A stretch of DNA of 39,658 nucleotides from positions 1-39,658 of the forward strand of contig NZ_LDRK01000047.1 in the NCBI RefSeq assembly GCF_001477055.1. The letters are read 5' to 3'. The DNA is from Leucobacter chromiiresistens. Its GTDB lineage: Bacteria; Actinomycetota; Actinomycetes; Actinomycetales; Microbacteriaceae. Position 1 is the first letter of the stretch. Every line of letters starts with the position of its first letter. A program made the position numbers and the translations under genes. The notes under the pieces are model-generated. The model had not been told where the DNA came from and did no database searches. It was given only the letters and a program-made list of their open reading frames with translations. Below are positions 18,003 through 27,152 of the stretch, in pieces.

Positions 18003-18568
18003 CCGAGACTGCAGCGACCACCGCTCAGCCCCGCCTGAAGCAGAAGTACCGCTCCGAGATCGTTCCGCAGCTCCGCGAGGAGTTCGGCTACGCCAACATC
18101 ATGCAGGTTCCCGGCGTCGTCAAGGTCGTCGTGAACACGGGTGTCGGCGAGGCCGCTCGCGACAGCAAGGTCATCGAGGGCGCGATCGCCGATCTCGTGA
18201 AGATCACCGGCCAGAAGCCGATGGTCACGAAGGCTCGCAAGTCCATCGCGCAGTTCAAGCTGCGCGAGGGCCAGGCCATCGGTGCTCACGTGACGCTTCG
18301 CGGCGACCGGTCGTGGGAGTTCCTCGACCGTCTCGTCAACCTCGCACTGCCGCGCATCCGCGATTTCCGCGGTCTCTCGCCGCGTCAGTTCGACGGAAAC
18401 GGCAACTACACCTTCGGTTTGACCGAGCAGAGTGTGTTCCACGAGATCGATCAGGATAAGATTGATCGCGTGCGTGGCTTCGACATCACTGTCGTGACCA
18501 CCGCGAAGACCGACGATGAGGGCCGTGCGCTGCTTCGCGCGCTCGGATTCCCGTTCAAGTCGGAATAA
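17999..18568 (+). CDS. rplE: 50S ribosomal protein L5
   Basis: L5 binds 5S rRNA and contacts S13 across the subunit interface. The 189 residues include [54 protein letters not shown] and the C-terminal [22 protein letters not shown]-like part. The N-terminus is extended by about ten residues relative to many homologues. No rpsN follows; a hairpin occupies the gap to rpsH. Confidence 0.98.
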   Translation: MTETAATTAQPRLKQKYRSEIVPQLREEFGYANIMQVPGVVKVVVNTGVGEAARDSKVIEGAIADLVKITGQKPMVTKARKSIAQFKLREGQAIGAHVTLRGDRSWEFLDRLVNLALPRIRDFRGLSPRQFDGNGNYTFGLTEQSVFHEIDQDKIDRVRGFDITVVTTAKTDDEGRALLRALGFPFKSE

Positions 18569-18588
18569 CTGAATAGTCCAAACGGTGA

Positions 18589-18614
18589 GGGTGCCCGGGA
18601 TTTCCCGGGCACCC
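18589..18614 (+). terminator. hairpin between rplE and rpsH
   Basis: A perfect 11-bp GC-rich stem (18589-18599 with 18604-18614) with an ATTT loop, 20 bases after the rplE stop, without a T tract. It sits where rpsN lies in many spc operons. It could terminate part of the transcripts or mark an mRNA processing point; no clear promoter is seen before rpsH. Confidence 0.6.
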
Positions 18615-18686
18615 AATCCGTGTGTCACCCAGGTCATGCGGCGGTGTACCGACGTATGAAACCAGGCGAGAAAGAAAGAGTCACTC

Positions 18687-19085
18687 ATGACGATGACTGA
18701 TCCGGTAGCAGACATGCTCACCCGGCTGCGCAATGCAAACTCTGCGCATCATGACGACGTTTCGCTCCCCGGCTCGAAGCTGAAGGAGCGGATCGCTGAG
18801 ATCCTCAAGCGCGAGGGCTACATCCAGGACTGGAAGGTCGAGGCGGCGCGCGTCGGCACGACCATCACCATGTCCCTGAAGTACGGCCCGAACCGCGAGC
18901 GTTCCATCGAGGGCATCAAGCGGGTCTCCAAGCCCGGCCTTCGCGTGTACGCGGGCTCGACCGAGATCCCGAGCGTGCTCGGCGGACTCGGCATCGCGAT
19001 CCTGTCCACCTCCTCCGGTCTGCTGACCGACCGCGAGGCCGAGCAGAAGGGCGTCGGCGGGGAAGTCCTCGCCTACGTGTGGTAA
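18687..19085 (+). CDS. rpsH: 30S ribosomal protein S8
   Basis: S8 binds the central domain of 16S rRNA and in E. coli represses the spc operon. The 132-residue product has [31 protein letters not shown] and [26 protein letters not shown]. The ATG at 18687 (MTMTDP) is preceded by a purine-rich stretch; a second ATG two codons later is possible. Confidence 0.98.
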   Translation: MTMTDPVADMLTRLRNANSAHHDDVSLPGSKLKERIAEILKREGYIQDWKVEAARVGTTITMSLKYGPNRERSIEGIKRVSKPGLRVYAGSTEIPSVLGGLGIAILSTSSGLLTDREAEQKGVGGEVLAYVW

Positions 19086-19091
19086 GGCGTC

Positions 19092-19628
19092 ATGTCACGT
19101 ATTGGTAAGCTTCCCATCGCCGTTCCCGGCGGTGTAGATGTCAAGATCGACGGCCAGAAGGTCACGGTCAAGGGCGCGAAGGGCGAGCTCTCGCTCGTCG
19201 TCGCCGAGCCCATCCGCGTCGCTCTTGAGGACGGCCAGGTGCTGGTCACCCGTCCGAACGACGAGCGCGACTCCCGAGCGCTGCACGGCCTGAGCCGCAC
19301 GCTCATCAACAACAACATCATCGGTGTCACCGAGGGCTACTCGAAGCAGCTCGAGGTCGTCGGCACGGGATACCGCGTGCAGCAGAAGGGCACGGGCCTG
19401 GAGCTCGCGCTCGGCTTCTCGCACCCGGTCAGCGTCGAGGCCCCCGAGGGGATCACGCTCGCGGTCGAGGGCAACACCAAGATCACCGTCAGCGGGATCT
19501 CGAAGCAGGCTGTCGGCGAAGCCGCAGCCAACATCCGCAAGCTGAAGAAGCCGGAGCCCTACAAGGGCAAGGGCATTCGCTACGCGGGCGAGGTCGTCCG
19601 TCGCAAGGCAGGAAAGGCTGGTAAGTAA
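19092..19628 (+). CDS. rplF: 50S ribosomal protein L6
   Basis: L6 lies near the factor-binding site at the base of the stalk. The 178 residues show [20 protein letters not shown], the duplicated beta domain, and [23 protein letters not shown]. It starts 6 bases after rpsH. Confidence 0.98.
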   Translation: MSRIGKLPIAVPGGVDVKIDGQKVTVKGAKGELSLVVAEPIRVALEDGQVLVTRPNDERDSRALHGLSRTLINNNIIGVTEGYSKQLEVVGTGYRVQQKGTGLELALGFSHPVSVEAPEGITLAVEGNTKITVSGISKQAVGEAAANIRKLKKPEPYKGKGIRYAGEVVRRKAGKAGK

Positions 19629-19631
19629 CCC

Positions 19632-20006
19632 ATGGCCGCTTCAGTATCCCGGGCTAAGGGTCGGTCGGCTGCGCGCGTTCGCCGCCACACCCGCCTGCGC
19701 AAGAAGATCGTCGGCACGGAGGTCCGCCCCCGTCTCGTCGTCAACCGCTCGTCGCGCCACGTCTTCGTGCAGGTCGTCGACGATTCCAAGGGTCTCACCC
19801 TCGCATCGGCCTCCACCATGGAAGCCGACCTCCGCTCGTTCGACGGTGACAAGACCGCCAAGGCACGCAAGGTCGGCGAACTCGTCGCCGAGCGCGCCAA
19901 GGGCGCTGGCATCGACGCAGTGGTCTTCGACCGCGGCGGGAGCAAGTACGCCGGTCGCGTCGCCGCGATCGCCGATGGCGCTCGTGAAGGAGGGCTGACC
20001 CTGTGA
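19632..20006 (+). CDS. rplR: 50S ribosomal protein L18
   Basis: L18 brings 5S rRNA to the 50S subunit together with L5. The 124 residues include [35 protein letters not shown]-type rRNA-binding region and [24 protein letters not shown]. The stop overlaps the first possible start of rpsE. Confidence 0.98.
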   Translation: MAASVSRAKGRSAARVRRHTRLRKKIVGTEVRPRLVVNRSSRHVFVQVVDDSKGLTLASASTMEADLRSFDGDKTAKARKVGELVAERAKGAGIDAVVFDRGGSKYAGRVAAIADGAREGGLTL

Positions 20007-20713
20007 GCAACGAAACGAAGGAGCAGCAAGTGTCTGCAGAGGCCCAGTCTGAGACGACGGCCGCGCAGGCCGCTCCGGCTCAGGATCATCGCAACGAGCC
20101 GCGCGAGCAGCGTCGTGGAAGCCGCGATCGCGGCACCCGCAACGAGCGCGGCGGCCGCGACCGCAACGAGAGCCAGTTCCTCGAGCGCGTCGTCACCATC
20201 AACCGCGTCTCGAAGGTCGTCAAGGGCGGCCGTCGCTTCAGCTTCACCGCGCTCGTCGTGGTGGGCGATGGCAACGGCACCGTCGGCGTCGGCTACGGCA
20301 AGGCGAAGGAGGTGCCCCTCGCGATCGCGAAGGGCGTCGAGGAGGCGAAGAAGAACTTCTTCCGCGTCCCCCGTGTCGCGAGCACCATTCCGCACCCCGT
20401 GCAGGGCGAGGCCGCAGCCGGCGTCGTGCTGCTGCGTCCGGCCGCAGCCGGTACCGGTGTTATCGCCGGCGGTCCGGTCCGCGCCGTTCTCGAGTGCGCC
20501 GGCATCCACGACGTGCTGAGCAAGTCGCTCGGTTCGTCGAACACCCTGAACATCGTGCATGCGACCGTCGAGGCGCTGCAGCAGCTCGAGGAGCCCCGCT
20601 CCGTCGCAGCTCGCCGCGGTCTCGACTTCGACCGCGTCGCTCCGGCCCGCATCGTGCGCGCCGAGGCGAAGGCCGCGGCCGACGCTGCCGCGAAGGCAAA
20701 GGCAGGTGCGTAA
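20003..20713 (+). CDS. rpsE: 30S ribosomal protein S5 with long N-terminal extension
   Basis: S5 takes part in decoding accuracy and mRNA entry. The double-stranded-RNA-binding core begins near residue 55 ([26 protein letters not shown]-type) and the second domain carries [29 protein letters not shown]. At 236 residues it is longer than E. coli S5 because of an Arg/Glu/Gln-rich N-terminus and an Ala/Lys tail. Two GTG starts are both supported: 20003 (overlapping the rplR stop, after AAGGAGGG) and 20030 (after AAGGAG at a good distance). I chose the first. The stop overlaps rpmD. Confidence 0.95.
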   Translation: MSNETKEQQVSAEAQSETTAAQAAPAQDHRNEPREQRRGSRDRGTRNERGGRDRNESQFLERVVTINRVSKVVKGGRRFSFTALVVVGDGNGTVGVGYGKAKEVPLAIAKGVEEAKKNFFRVPRVASTIPHPVQGEAAAGVVLLRPAAAGTGVIAGGPVRAVLECAGIHDVLSKSLGSSNTLNIVHATVEALQQLEEPRSVAARRGLDFDRVAPARIVRAEAKAAADAAAKAKAGA

Positions 20714-20901
20714 TGGCGAAGAGCCTGAAGGTTACGCAGACGAAGTCCGTCATCAGTGAGAAGCAGAACCAGCGCGATACGCTGCGCAGCTTGGGCCTCA
20801 AGAAGATCGGCCAGTCGGTCGTTCGCGAGGACACCCAGGCCAACCGCGGCTACATTCGTGCGGTCGCTCACCTGGTAGTGGTTGAGGAGATCGACGCATG
20901 A
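20713..20901 (+). CDS. rpmD: 50S ribosomal protein L30
   Basis: Small 50S protein contacting domain II of 23S rRNA and 5S rRNA region. The 62 residues are the normal length: [32 protein letters not shown]. The ATG overlaps the rpsE stop (TAATG) and its stop overlaps the rplO start (ATGA). Confidence 0.97.
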   Translation: MAKSLKVTQTKSVISEKQNQRDTLRSLGLKKIGQSVVREDTQANRGYIRAVAHLVVVEEIDA

Positions 20902-21359
20902 GCGAGAACAACGAGGAGCGTGAGTCGGTGCTGAAGGCGCACCACCTCCGTCCGGCTCCCGGTGCCAAGAAGGCCAAGACCCGCGTGGGTCGCGGTGAGG
21001 CATCGAAGGGCAAGACCGCGGGCCGCGGTACCAAGGGAACGAAGGCCCGGTACCAGGTCAAGGCCGGCTTCGAGGGCGGGCAGATGCCGCTGCACATGCG
21101 CACCCCGAAGCTGCGCGGGTTCAAGAACCCGTTCCGCACCGAGTACCAGGTGGTGAACGTCGCGAAGCTCGCAGAGCTCTACCCGCAGGGTGGCGACGTG
21201 ACCGTCGAGGATCTCGTGGCCAAGGGCGCCGTGCGCAAGAACCAGCCCGTCAAGGTGCTGGGCGACGGCGACCTCCAGGTCAAGCTCTCCGTCCAGGTCG
21301 ACAAGGTCTCGAGCTCCGCGGAGCAGAAGATCGTCGCCGCAGGCGGTGCAGTGAAGTAA
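20898..21359 (+). CDS. rplO: 50S ribosomal protein L15
   Basis: L15 is a late-assembly 50S protein that contacts many rRNA helices. The 153 residues show [33 protein letters not shown] (glycine- and lysine-rich N-terminus) and [20 protein letters not shown]. The ATG overlaps the rpmD stop. It ends the spc unit; three hairpins follow. Confidence 0.98.
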   Translation: MSENNEERESVLKAHHLRPAPGAKKAKTRVGRGEASKGKTAGRGTKGTKARYQVKAGFEGGQMPLHMRTPKLRGFKNPFRTEYQVVNVAKLAELYPQGGDVTVEDLVAKGAVRKNQPVKVLGDGDLQVKLSVQVDKVSSSAEQKIVAAGGAVK

Positions 21360-21360
21360 C

Positions 21361-21452
21361 GATCCGTTCGGATCAGCAGTATCCTCGGGATTCTCCCGAG
21401 CAGCGGGGGCGCGGTGGATACGGCATTCATGCCGTTCCACCCACCCCCGCTG
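21361..21452 (+). terminator. tandem hairpins between rplO and secY
   Basis: Three hairpins lie in a row: a 6-bp GATCCG/CGGATC stem (21361-21374), a 7-bp CTCGGGA/TCCCGAG stem (21384-21400) and a long one. The long one has 9 bp (21401-21409 with 21444-21452), 6 bp (21413-21418 with 21436-21441) and 6 bp (21420-21425 with 21430-21435). GTCGTGTTT follows, so the last looks like the terminator of the spc unit. Confidence 0.7.
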
Positions 21453-21506
21453 TCGTGTTTCACCCGCCATTCATGGCGATAACTCGGTCTTGCGGCGCTC
21501 GCCGTG

Positions 21507-21512
21507 TAGGCT
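21507..21512 (+). promoter_or_regulatory. possible -10 element for secY
   Basis: TAGGCT, a common actinobacterial -10 form, lies 58 bases before the secY start and after the rplO terminator. No good -35 is found at the right distance. Confidence 0.35.
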
Positions 21513-21570
21513 GAAGAAATTGGTTCTCGTCGGTAGGCGAAGCCCCTTACGACGTTCCAGGAGGCAGATT

Positions 21571-22896
21571 TTGTTCAGCGCCATCGGACGGATCTTCCGG
21601 ACACCCGATCTGCGGCGGAAGATCGTCTTCACGCTCGCGATCGTGTCGTTGTTCCGGCTCGGGTCATTCATCCCCGCACCGTTCGTCGACTTCAACAACG
21701 TGCAGGCGTGCCTGGTGGCAAACCAGAATCAGGGCAGCTCCGGCCTGTACGACATGATCAATCTCTTCAGCGGCGGCGCGCTGCTGCAGCTGTCGATCTT
21801 CGCCCTCGGCATCATGCCGTACATCACGGCGTCGATCATCACGCAGCTCCTGCGCGTCGTGATCCCGCACTTCGAGGCGCTGCACAAGGAGGGGCAGGCC
21901 GGTCAGGCCAAGCTCACGCAGTACACCCGCTACCTGACGATCGCCCTCGCGATCCTGCAGTCGACGACGCTGATCACCGTCGCGCGCTCGGGCCAGCTCT
22001 TCGGCGCTGCGGCGAACCAGGCGTGCCAGAACCTCGTCTCCCAGGAATGGTGGGCGGTGCTCATCATGATCATCACGATGACCGCGGGCACGGGCCTCAT
22101 CATGTGGTTCGGCGAGCTCATCACCGAGCGCGGCGTCGGCAACGGCATGTCGCTCCTCATCTTCACCTCGATCGCGGCGACCTTCCCCGGCGCCATGTGG
22201 ATCATCAAGGAGTCGCGCGGCTGGGAGGTCTTCTTCATCGTGCTGGCGGTCGGCCTGCTCGTCGTGGCGGCGGTCGTGTTCGTCGAGCAGTCGCAGCGCC
22301 GCATCCCCGTGCAGTACGCGAAGCGCGTGGTCGGGCGTCGCACCTACGGCGGCAGCAGCACCTACATCCCGATCAAGGTGAACATGGCGGGCGTCATCCC
22401 CGTCATCTTCGCCTCGGCGATCCTCTACCTCCCCATGCTGATCACGCAGTTCAACCAGCCGCAGATCGGCGAAGACCCGAAGCCCTGGGTCGTGTGGATC
22501 CAGAACAACCTGGTCTACGGCGACCAGCCGGTCTACATGCTCGTCTTCTTCCTGCTCGTCATCGGGTTCACCTTCTTCTACGTGCAGATCACGTTCAACC
22601 CCGAAGAGGTCTCCGACAACATGAAGCAGTACGGCGGCTTCATCCCGGGCATCCGCGCCGGGCGCCCGACCGCCGAGTACCTCAACTACGTGCTCACCCG
22701 CATCACGAGCGCAGGTTCGCTCTACCTCGGCGTCATCGCCCTGCTCCCGCTCATCGCACTGTCGTTCTTCGGGGCGAACCAGAACTTCCCGTTCGGCGGC
22801 GCATCGATCCTCATCATCGTGGGCGTGGGCCTGGAGACGGTGAAGCAGATCGACGCGCAGCTGCAGCAGCGCCACTACGAAGGGCTCCTCAAGTGA
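21571..22896 (+). CDS. secY: preprotein translocase subunit SecY
   Basis: SecY is the channel of the Sec translocon. The 441 residues have about ten membrane helices, beginning [20 protein letters not shown]. They include the SecY signatures [22 protein letters not shown] and [10 protein letters not shown], and the cytoplasmic loop [17 protein letters not shown]-type segment. The TTG at 21571 is chosen because AGGAGG ends six bases before it. A TTG at 21490 in the same frame lies upstream of a likely -10 element. The stop overlaps the adk start (GTGA). Confidence 0.97.
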   Translation: MFSAIGRIFRTPDLRRKIVFTLAIVSLFRLGSFIPAPFVDFNNVQACLVANQNQGSSGLYDMINLFSGGALLQLSIFALGIMPYITASIITQLLRVVIPHFEALHKEGQAGQAKLTQYTRYLTIALAILQSTTLITVARSGQLFGAAANQACQNLVSQEWWAVLIMIITMTAGTGLIMWFGELITERGVGNGMSLLIFTSIAATFPGAMWIIKESRGWEVFFIVLAVGLLVVAAVVFVEQSQRRIPVQYAKRVVGRRTYGGSSTYIPIKVNMAGVIPVIFASAILYLPMLITQFNQPQIGEDPKPWVVWIQNNLVYGDQPVYMLVFFLLVIGFTFFYVQITFNPEEVSDNMKQYGGFIPGIRAGRPTAEYLNYVLTRITSAGSLYLGVIALLPLIALSFFGANQNFPFGGASILIIVGVGLETVKQIDAQLQQRHYEGLLK

Positions 22897-23492
22897 CCGA
22901 AGCGACCACCGCACGCCTGCTCATCATCGGGCCCCCCGGCGCGGGCAAGGGCACGCAGGCCGGCCGGATCGCCGAGCGCTACGGCGTGCCCGCGATCTCC
23001 ACCGGAGACATCTTCCGCGCCAACATCCAGGGAGGCACGGAGCTCGGCAAGCAGGTGCAGGCCATCATCGAGCAGGGCGAGCTCGTGCCCGACGCGCTCA
23101 CCAACGAGATCGTCGCCGACCGCCTCGCGCAGGCCGACGCCGCATCCGGCTTCCTCCTCGACGGGTACCCGCGCACAGTCGAGCAGGTGCACGCGCTCGA
23201 CGGCATGCTGAGCGGCGAGTCGCTCGACGCTGTGGTGCTGCTCGAAGCCGATCCCGAAGAGGTCATCGCCCGCCTGCTGAAGCGCGCAGCGCTCGAGGGG
23301 CGCGCCGACGACACGGAAGAGGTCATCCGGCACCGCCAGGACGTGTACGCCGCGCAGACGGCGCCGCTCATCGAGCTGTTCTCGGAGCGGGGCATCCTCG
23401 TCGCCGTCGACGGTCTCGGTACGATCGACGAGGTCTCGGAGCGGATCGCCGCCGGGCTGTCGGCGAAGCTGAGCGCCCGAGTCGGGCAGTAG
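22893..23492 (+). CDS. adk: adenylate kinase
   Basis: Catalyses AMP + ATP to 2 ADP and so balances adenine nucleotides. The 199-residue protein has the P-loop [10 protein letters not shown] (residues 13-22), the AMP site [10 protein letters not shown], the DGYPRTVEQ motif and the LID region [17 protein letters not shown]-like. The LID is short and has no zinc-binding cysteines, the usual actinobacterial form. The GTG overlaps the secY stop, so the two are coupled, and map follows after three bases. Confidence 0.97.
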   Translation: MTEATTARLLIIGPPGAGKGTQAGRIAERYGVPAISTGDIFRANIQGGTELGKQVQAIIEQGELVPDALTNEIVADRLAQADAASGFLLDGYPRTVEQVHALDGMLSGESLDAVVLLEADPEEVIARLLKRAALEGRADDTEEVIRHRQDVYAAQTAPLIELFSERGILVAVDGLGTIDEVSERIAAGLSAKLSARVGQ

Positions 23493-23495
23493 CCG

Positions 23496-24338
23496 TTGGC
23501 GCGTCGAGGTCTGCTGCGACGTTCGATCTACAAGTCGCCGGCGCAGCTGCGCCTCATGATCGAGCCGGGTCTCGCGACCGCCGCCGCGCTCGAGCAGATG
23601 CGCGCGGCGGTGGCGCCCGGGGTGACGCCACTCGAACTGGACGCCATCGCTGAGCGAACCATTCGCGAACGCGGCGGAGCGCCGAACTTCATGCTCGAAC
23701 CCGGGTACCGCCACACCATCTGCGCGAATGTGAATCAGCACGTCGTGCACGCGATTCCGACCGCTCGGCCGTTGGAGCCGGGCGACATCGTCGCGCTCGA
23801 CGCGGGCGCCGTGGTCGACGGGTGGCACGGCGACTCGGCGTTCACCGCGGTGCTGCCGGATCACTCCGATCCGGACCGCACCGCGGCGAATCAGCGGTTG
23901 AGCGACGTCACCGAGCAGGCCATGTGGCGCGGGATCGCGCGGCTCGCCTCGGCCGCGCACCTCAACGAGGTGGGGGAGGCGGTCGCCGGCTACGTGCGCT
24001 CGCACAGCGACTTCGGCGTGCTCGAGGACTACATCGGCCACGGAATCGGACGCAGCATGCACGAGGACCCGCCGGTGTTCAACGTTCCGGTGCGCCGGCG
24101 CGGGCCCGAGGTCAAGCCGGGGCTCGTGGTCGCCATCGAACCCATCATCTCGGCGGGCGGCATCGACACGGTCGTGGAGGACGACGACTGGACGGTCACC
24201 ATCGCCGACGGCTCGATGAGTGCGCAGTGGGAGCACACGGTCGCGGTGCACGAGCGCGGCATCTGGGTGCTCACGGCGGCGGACGGCGGCGCGAGCGGCC
24301 TGGAGCCGCTCGGGGTGCGCCCCGTTCCGATCCCGTGA
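23496..24338 (+). CDS. map: methionine aminopeptidase type I
   Basis: Removes the initiator methionine from new proteins, using two metal ions. All five ligands are present in the 280 residues: Asp102, Asp113, His182 (GHGIG), Glu215 (AIEP) and Glu246 (WEHT). The substrate-site histidine is seen in VVHAIP. The TTG start at 23496, three bases after adk, gives an N-terminus (ARRGLLRRSIYKSPAQLRLM) like that of other actinobacterial enzymes; ATG 23557 would cut into the conserved fold. A disordered tail follows the catalytic domain. Confidence 0.95.
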   Translation: MARRGLLRRSIYKSPAQLRLMIEPGLATAAALEQMRAAVAPGVTPLELDAIAERTIRERGGAPNFMLEPGYRHTICANVNQHVVHAIPTARPLEPGDIVALDAGAVVDGWHGDSAFTAVLPDHSDPDRTAANQRLSDVTEQAMWRGIARLASAAHLNEVGEAVAGYVRSHSDFGVLEDYIGHGIGRSMHEDPPVFNVPVRRRGPEVKPGLVVAIEPIISAGGIDTVVEDDDWTVTIADGSMSAQWEHTVAVHERGIWVLTAADGGASGLEPLGVRPVPIP

Positions 24339-24380
24339 CGGCGACCGCCGGGGAGCCTCGCCGAGGGCGACGCGCCGAGC

Positions 24381-24409
24381 TTTACAAAAGCCGACACGCC
24401 GAGTACTCT
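24381..24409 (+). promoter_or_regulatory. infA-alpha operon promoter
   Basis: TTTACA (24381-24386) and TACTCT (24404-24409) are separated by 17 bases, a good housekeeping promoter. Transcription would begin near 24416, some 110 nt before infA. Confidence 0.7.
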
Positions 24410-24527
24410 TGATCTTTGGTGCTTTGCGCCTGCTTTTGCGTTCGCTCCGGTTCGATTCGGATCGGTCGGAGACGCAGCGGCTGAGCATTCGCATGACCAG
24501 TACACCTACGCGAGCGATAGTGAGGCT

Positions 24528-24749
24528 ATGGCGAAGAAAGACGGCGTCATCGAGATCGAGGGACACATCGTCGAGGCTCTGCCGAACGCGATGTTCCGCG
24601 TCGAGCTGACCAACGGACATAAAGTGCTTGCCCACATCTCGGGCAAAATGCGCCAGCACTACATCCGCATCCTCCCCGAGGATCGCGTGATCGTGGAGCT
24701 GACGCCCTACGATCTGACCCGCGGCCGCATCGTCTACCGCTACAAGTAG
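24528..24749 (+). CDS. infA: translation initiation factor IF-1
   Basis: IF-1 blocks the A site during initiation. The 73-residue OB-fold protein is complete: [40 protein letters not shown] and [16 protein letters not shown]. It has its own promoter and leads into rpmJ. Confidence 0.98.
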   Translation: MAKKDGVIEIEGHIVEALPNAMFRVELTNGHKVLAHISGKMRQHYIRILPEDRVIVELTPYDLTRGRIVYRYK

Positions 24750-24818
24750 GTCGCTGGGAAGTAACGACTCGCGGCACTCTGCGAGTACGAGGACAGCGAT
24801 ACACACGAAGGAACCATC

Positions 24819-24935
24819 ATGAAGGTCAATCCCAGCGTCAAGCCGATCTGCGATCACTGCAAGGTCATCCGTCGCCACGGACGCGTCATGGTGATCTGCA
24901 AGAGCAACCCGCGCCACAAGCAGCGCCAGGGCTGA
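24819..24935 (+). CDS. rpmJ: 50S ribosomal protein L36
   Basis: A 38-residue protein of the 50S subunit starting [20 protein letters not shown]. The zinc ligands are Cys11, Cys14, Cys27 and His33, so this is the zinc-binding (C+) form. The ATG follows GAAGGAACC. It lies between infA and rpsM in the normal order. Confidence 0.97.
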   Translation: MKVNPSVKPICDHCKVIRRHGRVMVICKSNPRHKQRQG

Positions 24936-25017
24936 GGCCCGGCCGCCGCCGGCGGCTCTGCAGAACACACAACTGAATAACCGATCCAGCGCATCGAAGA
25001 ACCCGCGCGGGTCTCGT

Positions 25018-25120
25018 CGCATCGGGCGCTCAGCGTCCGACGGGAGCCGCGATGAGCCGAAGGCTCACCTCGATCACGAGCGGGGGACACCTCGGGCCGG
25101 AGGCCCGAACCCCCGATGCG
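25018..25120 (+). promoter_or_regulatory. structured leader upstream of rpsM
   Basis: The 219-base gap between rpmJ and rpsM contains a 6-bp hairpin (25053-25058 with 25062-25067, GAA loop) and a 7-bp hairpin (25092-25098 with 25102-25108, GGA loop). The second is extended by CGGGGG/CCCCCG (25081-25086 with 25110-25115). A 9-bp long-range pairing (25018-25026 with 25112-25120) would compete with that extension. Two exclusive folds suggest a regulatory leader or attenuator. No clear promoter is visible inside the gap. Confidence 0.45.
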
Positions 25121-25154
25121 CACCACACCTCCACGATCCGCAAGGAGAGCCAAC

Positions 25155-25523
25155 ATGGCACGTCTCGCAGGAGTCGACATCCCACGCGACAAGCGCGTTG
25201 AGATCGCACTCACCTACATCTACGGCGTCGGGCGCACGAGCGCACTCAAGACCCTCGCCGACACCAACATCGACGGCAACATCCGCGTCAAGGACCTGTC
25301 GGATGACCAGCTGGTCGCGCTGCGCGACTACATCGAGGGCAACTTCAAGGTCGAGGGCGATCTCCGCCGCGAGGTCGCAGCCGACATCCGCCGCAAGGTC
25401 GAGATCGGCAGCTACCAGGGGCTCCGCCACCGTAAGGGCCTGCCTGTGCACGGTCAGCGCACCAAGACGAACGCTCGCACCCGCAAGGGCCCGAAGCGCA
25501 CCGTCGCCGGCAAGAAGAAGTAA
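25155..25523 (+). CDS. rpsM: 30S ribosomal protein S13
   Basis: S13 in the 30S head contacts P-site tRNA and L5. The 122 residues are canonical: [57 protein letters not shown] (the tRNA-contacting tail). The ATG follows AAGGAGAG; structured RNA precedes it. Confidence 0.98.
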   Translation: MARLAGVDIPRDKRVEIALTYIYGVGRTSALKTLADTNIDGNIRVKDLSDDQLVALRDYIEGNFKVEGDLRREVAADIRRKVEIGSYQGLRHRKGLPVHGQRTKTNARTRKGPKRTVAGKKK

Positions 25524-25570
25524 CGCCGGTTCGTTAGACCACCACACAGAGCTTTTCAGGAGAACACTCA

Positions 25571-25969
25571 ATGGCTGCACCAAAGACCGCGGCTCGCAAG
25601 CCGCGTCGCAAGGACAAGAAGAATGTCGCCGTGGGTCAGGCCCACATCAAGTCGACCTTCAACAACACGATCGTCTCGATCACCGACACCACGGGTGCCG
25701 TGATCAGCTGGGCCTCCTCCGGCGGAGTCGGCTTCAAGGGCTCGCGCAAGTCGACCCCGTTCGCCGCTCAGCTGGCCGCCGAGTCCGCTGCGCGCAAGGC
25801 GCAGGAGCACGGCATGAAGAAGGTCGACATCTTCGTCAAGGGACCGGGTTCGGGCCGCGAGACCGCGATCCGCTCGCTGCAGGCCGCCGGCCTCGAGGTG
25901 GGTTCGATCAACGACGTCACCCCGCAGACGCACAACGGGTGCCGTCCGCCGAAGCGTCGCCGCGTCTGA
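25571..25969 (+). CDS. rpsK: 30S ribosomal protein S11
   Basis: S11 is a platform protein near the Shine-Dalgarno helix. The 132 residues include [34 protein letters not shown] and [18 protein letters not shown]. rpsD, which often follows, is missing; a hairpin and rpoA come next. Confidence 0.98.
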   Translation: MAAPKTAARKPRRKDKKNVAVGQAHIKSTFNNTIVSITDTTGAVISWASSGGVGFKGSRKSTPFAAQLAAESAARKAQEHGMKKVDIFVKGPGSGRETAIRSLQAAGLEVGSINDVTPQTHNGCRPPKRRRV

Positions 25970-25976
25970 TCGGTGA

Positions 25977-26002
25977 GTCGCGCCGGCTCCGGCCGGCGCG
26001 AC
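25977..26002 (+). terminator. hairpin between rpsK and rpoA
   Basis: A 10-bp stem (25977-25986 with 25993-26002) with a six-base loop, 7 bases after the rpsK stop, in a 151-base gap. No T tract. It may partly terminate transcription and so lower rpoA relative to the ribosomal genes. Confidence 0.5.
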
Positions 26003-26120
26003 TGCCGCTTCCGAGCGGCGATCCGTCATTCCCAGCGTCGGCCGAGGCCGGCGCTTCAGCCCACTTCATCCCGATACCGCATGAGTCATATAGCGGACTC
26101 CAGCGAAAGGATCACACACC

Positions 26121-27107
26121 GTGCTGATTGCACAGCGACCCACTCTGACTGAAGAATCGATCTCCGAGTTCCGTTCGCGTTTCGCCATCGAGCCGCTCGA
26201 GCCCGGCTTCGGCTACACGCTCGGCAACTCGCTGCGTCGTACCCTGCTGTCGTCGATCCCCGGCGCGGCCGTCACGAGCGTGCGCTTCGAGGGCGTCGCC
26301 CACGAGTTCACGACCATCCCGGGCGTGACCGAGGACGTCACCGAGATCATCCTCAACATCAAGGATCTCGTCGTCTCGAGCGAGCACGACGAGCCCATCA
26401 CCGCCTACCTGCGGAAGACCGGCGCCGGCGAGGTCACCGCCGCCGACATCTCCGCCCCGGCGGGCGTCGAGGTGCACAACCCCGAGCTCGTCATCGCCAC
26501 GCTCAGCGACTCGGCGCAGTTCGAGCTCGAGCTGACGATCGAGCGCGGCCGCGGTTACGTCTCGGCCGCTCAGAACCGCAACGAGGATGCAGAGGTCGGC
26601 CGCATCCCGGTCGACTCGATCTACTCGCCGGTGCTCAAGGTCACGTACCGCGTCGAGGCGACGCGCGCGGGCGAGCGCACCGACTTCGACCGCCTCGTGG
26701 TCGACGTCGAGTCGAAGCCCGCGATCTCCCCGCGAGACGCGATCGCTTCGGCCGGGTCCACGCTCGTCGAGCTCTTCGGACTCGCGCGCGAGCTGAACAC
26801 CGCCGCCGAGGGCGTCGAGATCGGCCCCGCGCCGGTCGAGGTCGTCGCCGAGGGCGAGCTCTCGATTCCGATCGAGGACCTCGATCTCTCCGTGCGCAGC
26901 TACAACTGCCTCAAGCGGGAGGGCATCAACACGGTGAGCGAACTGGTCGCGCTCTCCGAGGCGCAGCTGATGAACATTCGCAACTTCGGCCAGAAGTCGG
27001 TATTCGAGGTGCGCGACAAGCTCACCGAGATGGGCCTCTCGCTCAAGGACGCGGTGCCCGGGTTCGACGGCGCTCAGTTCTACAGCTACGAAGACGACAA
27101 CAACTAA
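26121..27107 (+). CDS. rpoA: DNA-directed RNA polymerase subunit alpha
   Basis: The alpha subunit dimerises to nucleate RNA polymerase and contacts activators and UP elements. The 328 residues have the N-terminal domain ([28 protein letters not shown], dimer motif) and the linker near 235-250. The C-terminal domain ([30 protein letters not shown]) has the helix-hairpin-helix [11 protein letters not shown]. The start is GTG, giving [12 protein letters not shown]. Confidence 0.98.
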   Translation: MLIAQRPTLTEESISEFRSRFAIEPLEPGFGYTLGNSLRRTLLSSIPGAAVTSVRFEGVAHEFTTIPGVTEDVTEIILNIKDLVVSSEHDEPITAYLRKTGAGEVTAADISAPAGVEVHNPELVIATLSDSAQFELELTIERGRGYVSAAQNRNEDAEVGRIPVDSIYSPVLKVTYRVEATRAGERTDFDRLVVDVESKPAISPRDAIASAGSTLVELFGLARELNTAAEGVEIGPAPVEVVAEGELSIPIEDLDLSVRSYNCLKREGINTVSELVALSEAQLMNIRNFGQKSVFEVRDKLTEMGLSLKDAVPGFDGAQFYSYEDDNN

Positions 27108-27152
27108 CGGTTCGGCACTGTCAGCCCGACCGCACATCTACTGGAGTAAATA

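Noticed and set aside
18569-18686. A hidden rpsN gene between rplE and rpsH
   Set aside because: Translation of the gap gives no S14-like CxxC...CxxC or basic motif; the gap is mostly a hairpin and short spacer.
21490-21570. Longer SecY start at TTG 21490
   Set aside because: It lies upstream of a possible -10 element and lacks a ribosome site, while TTG 21571 has AGGAGG at six bases and gives the normal SecY N-terminus.
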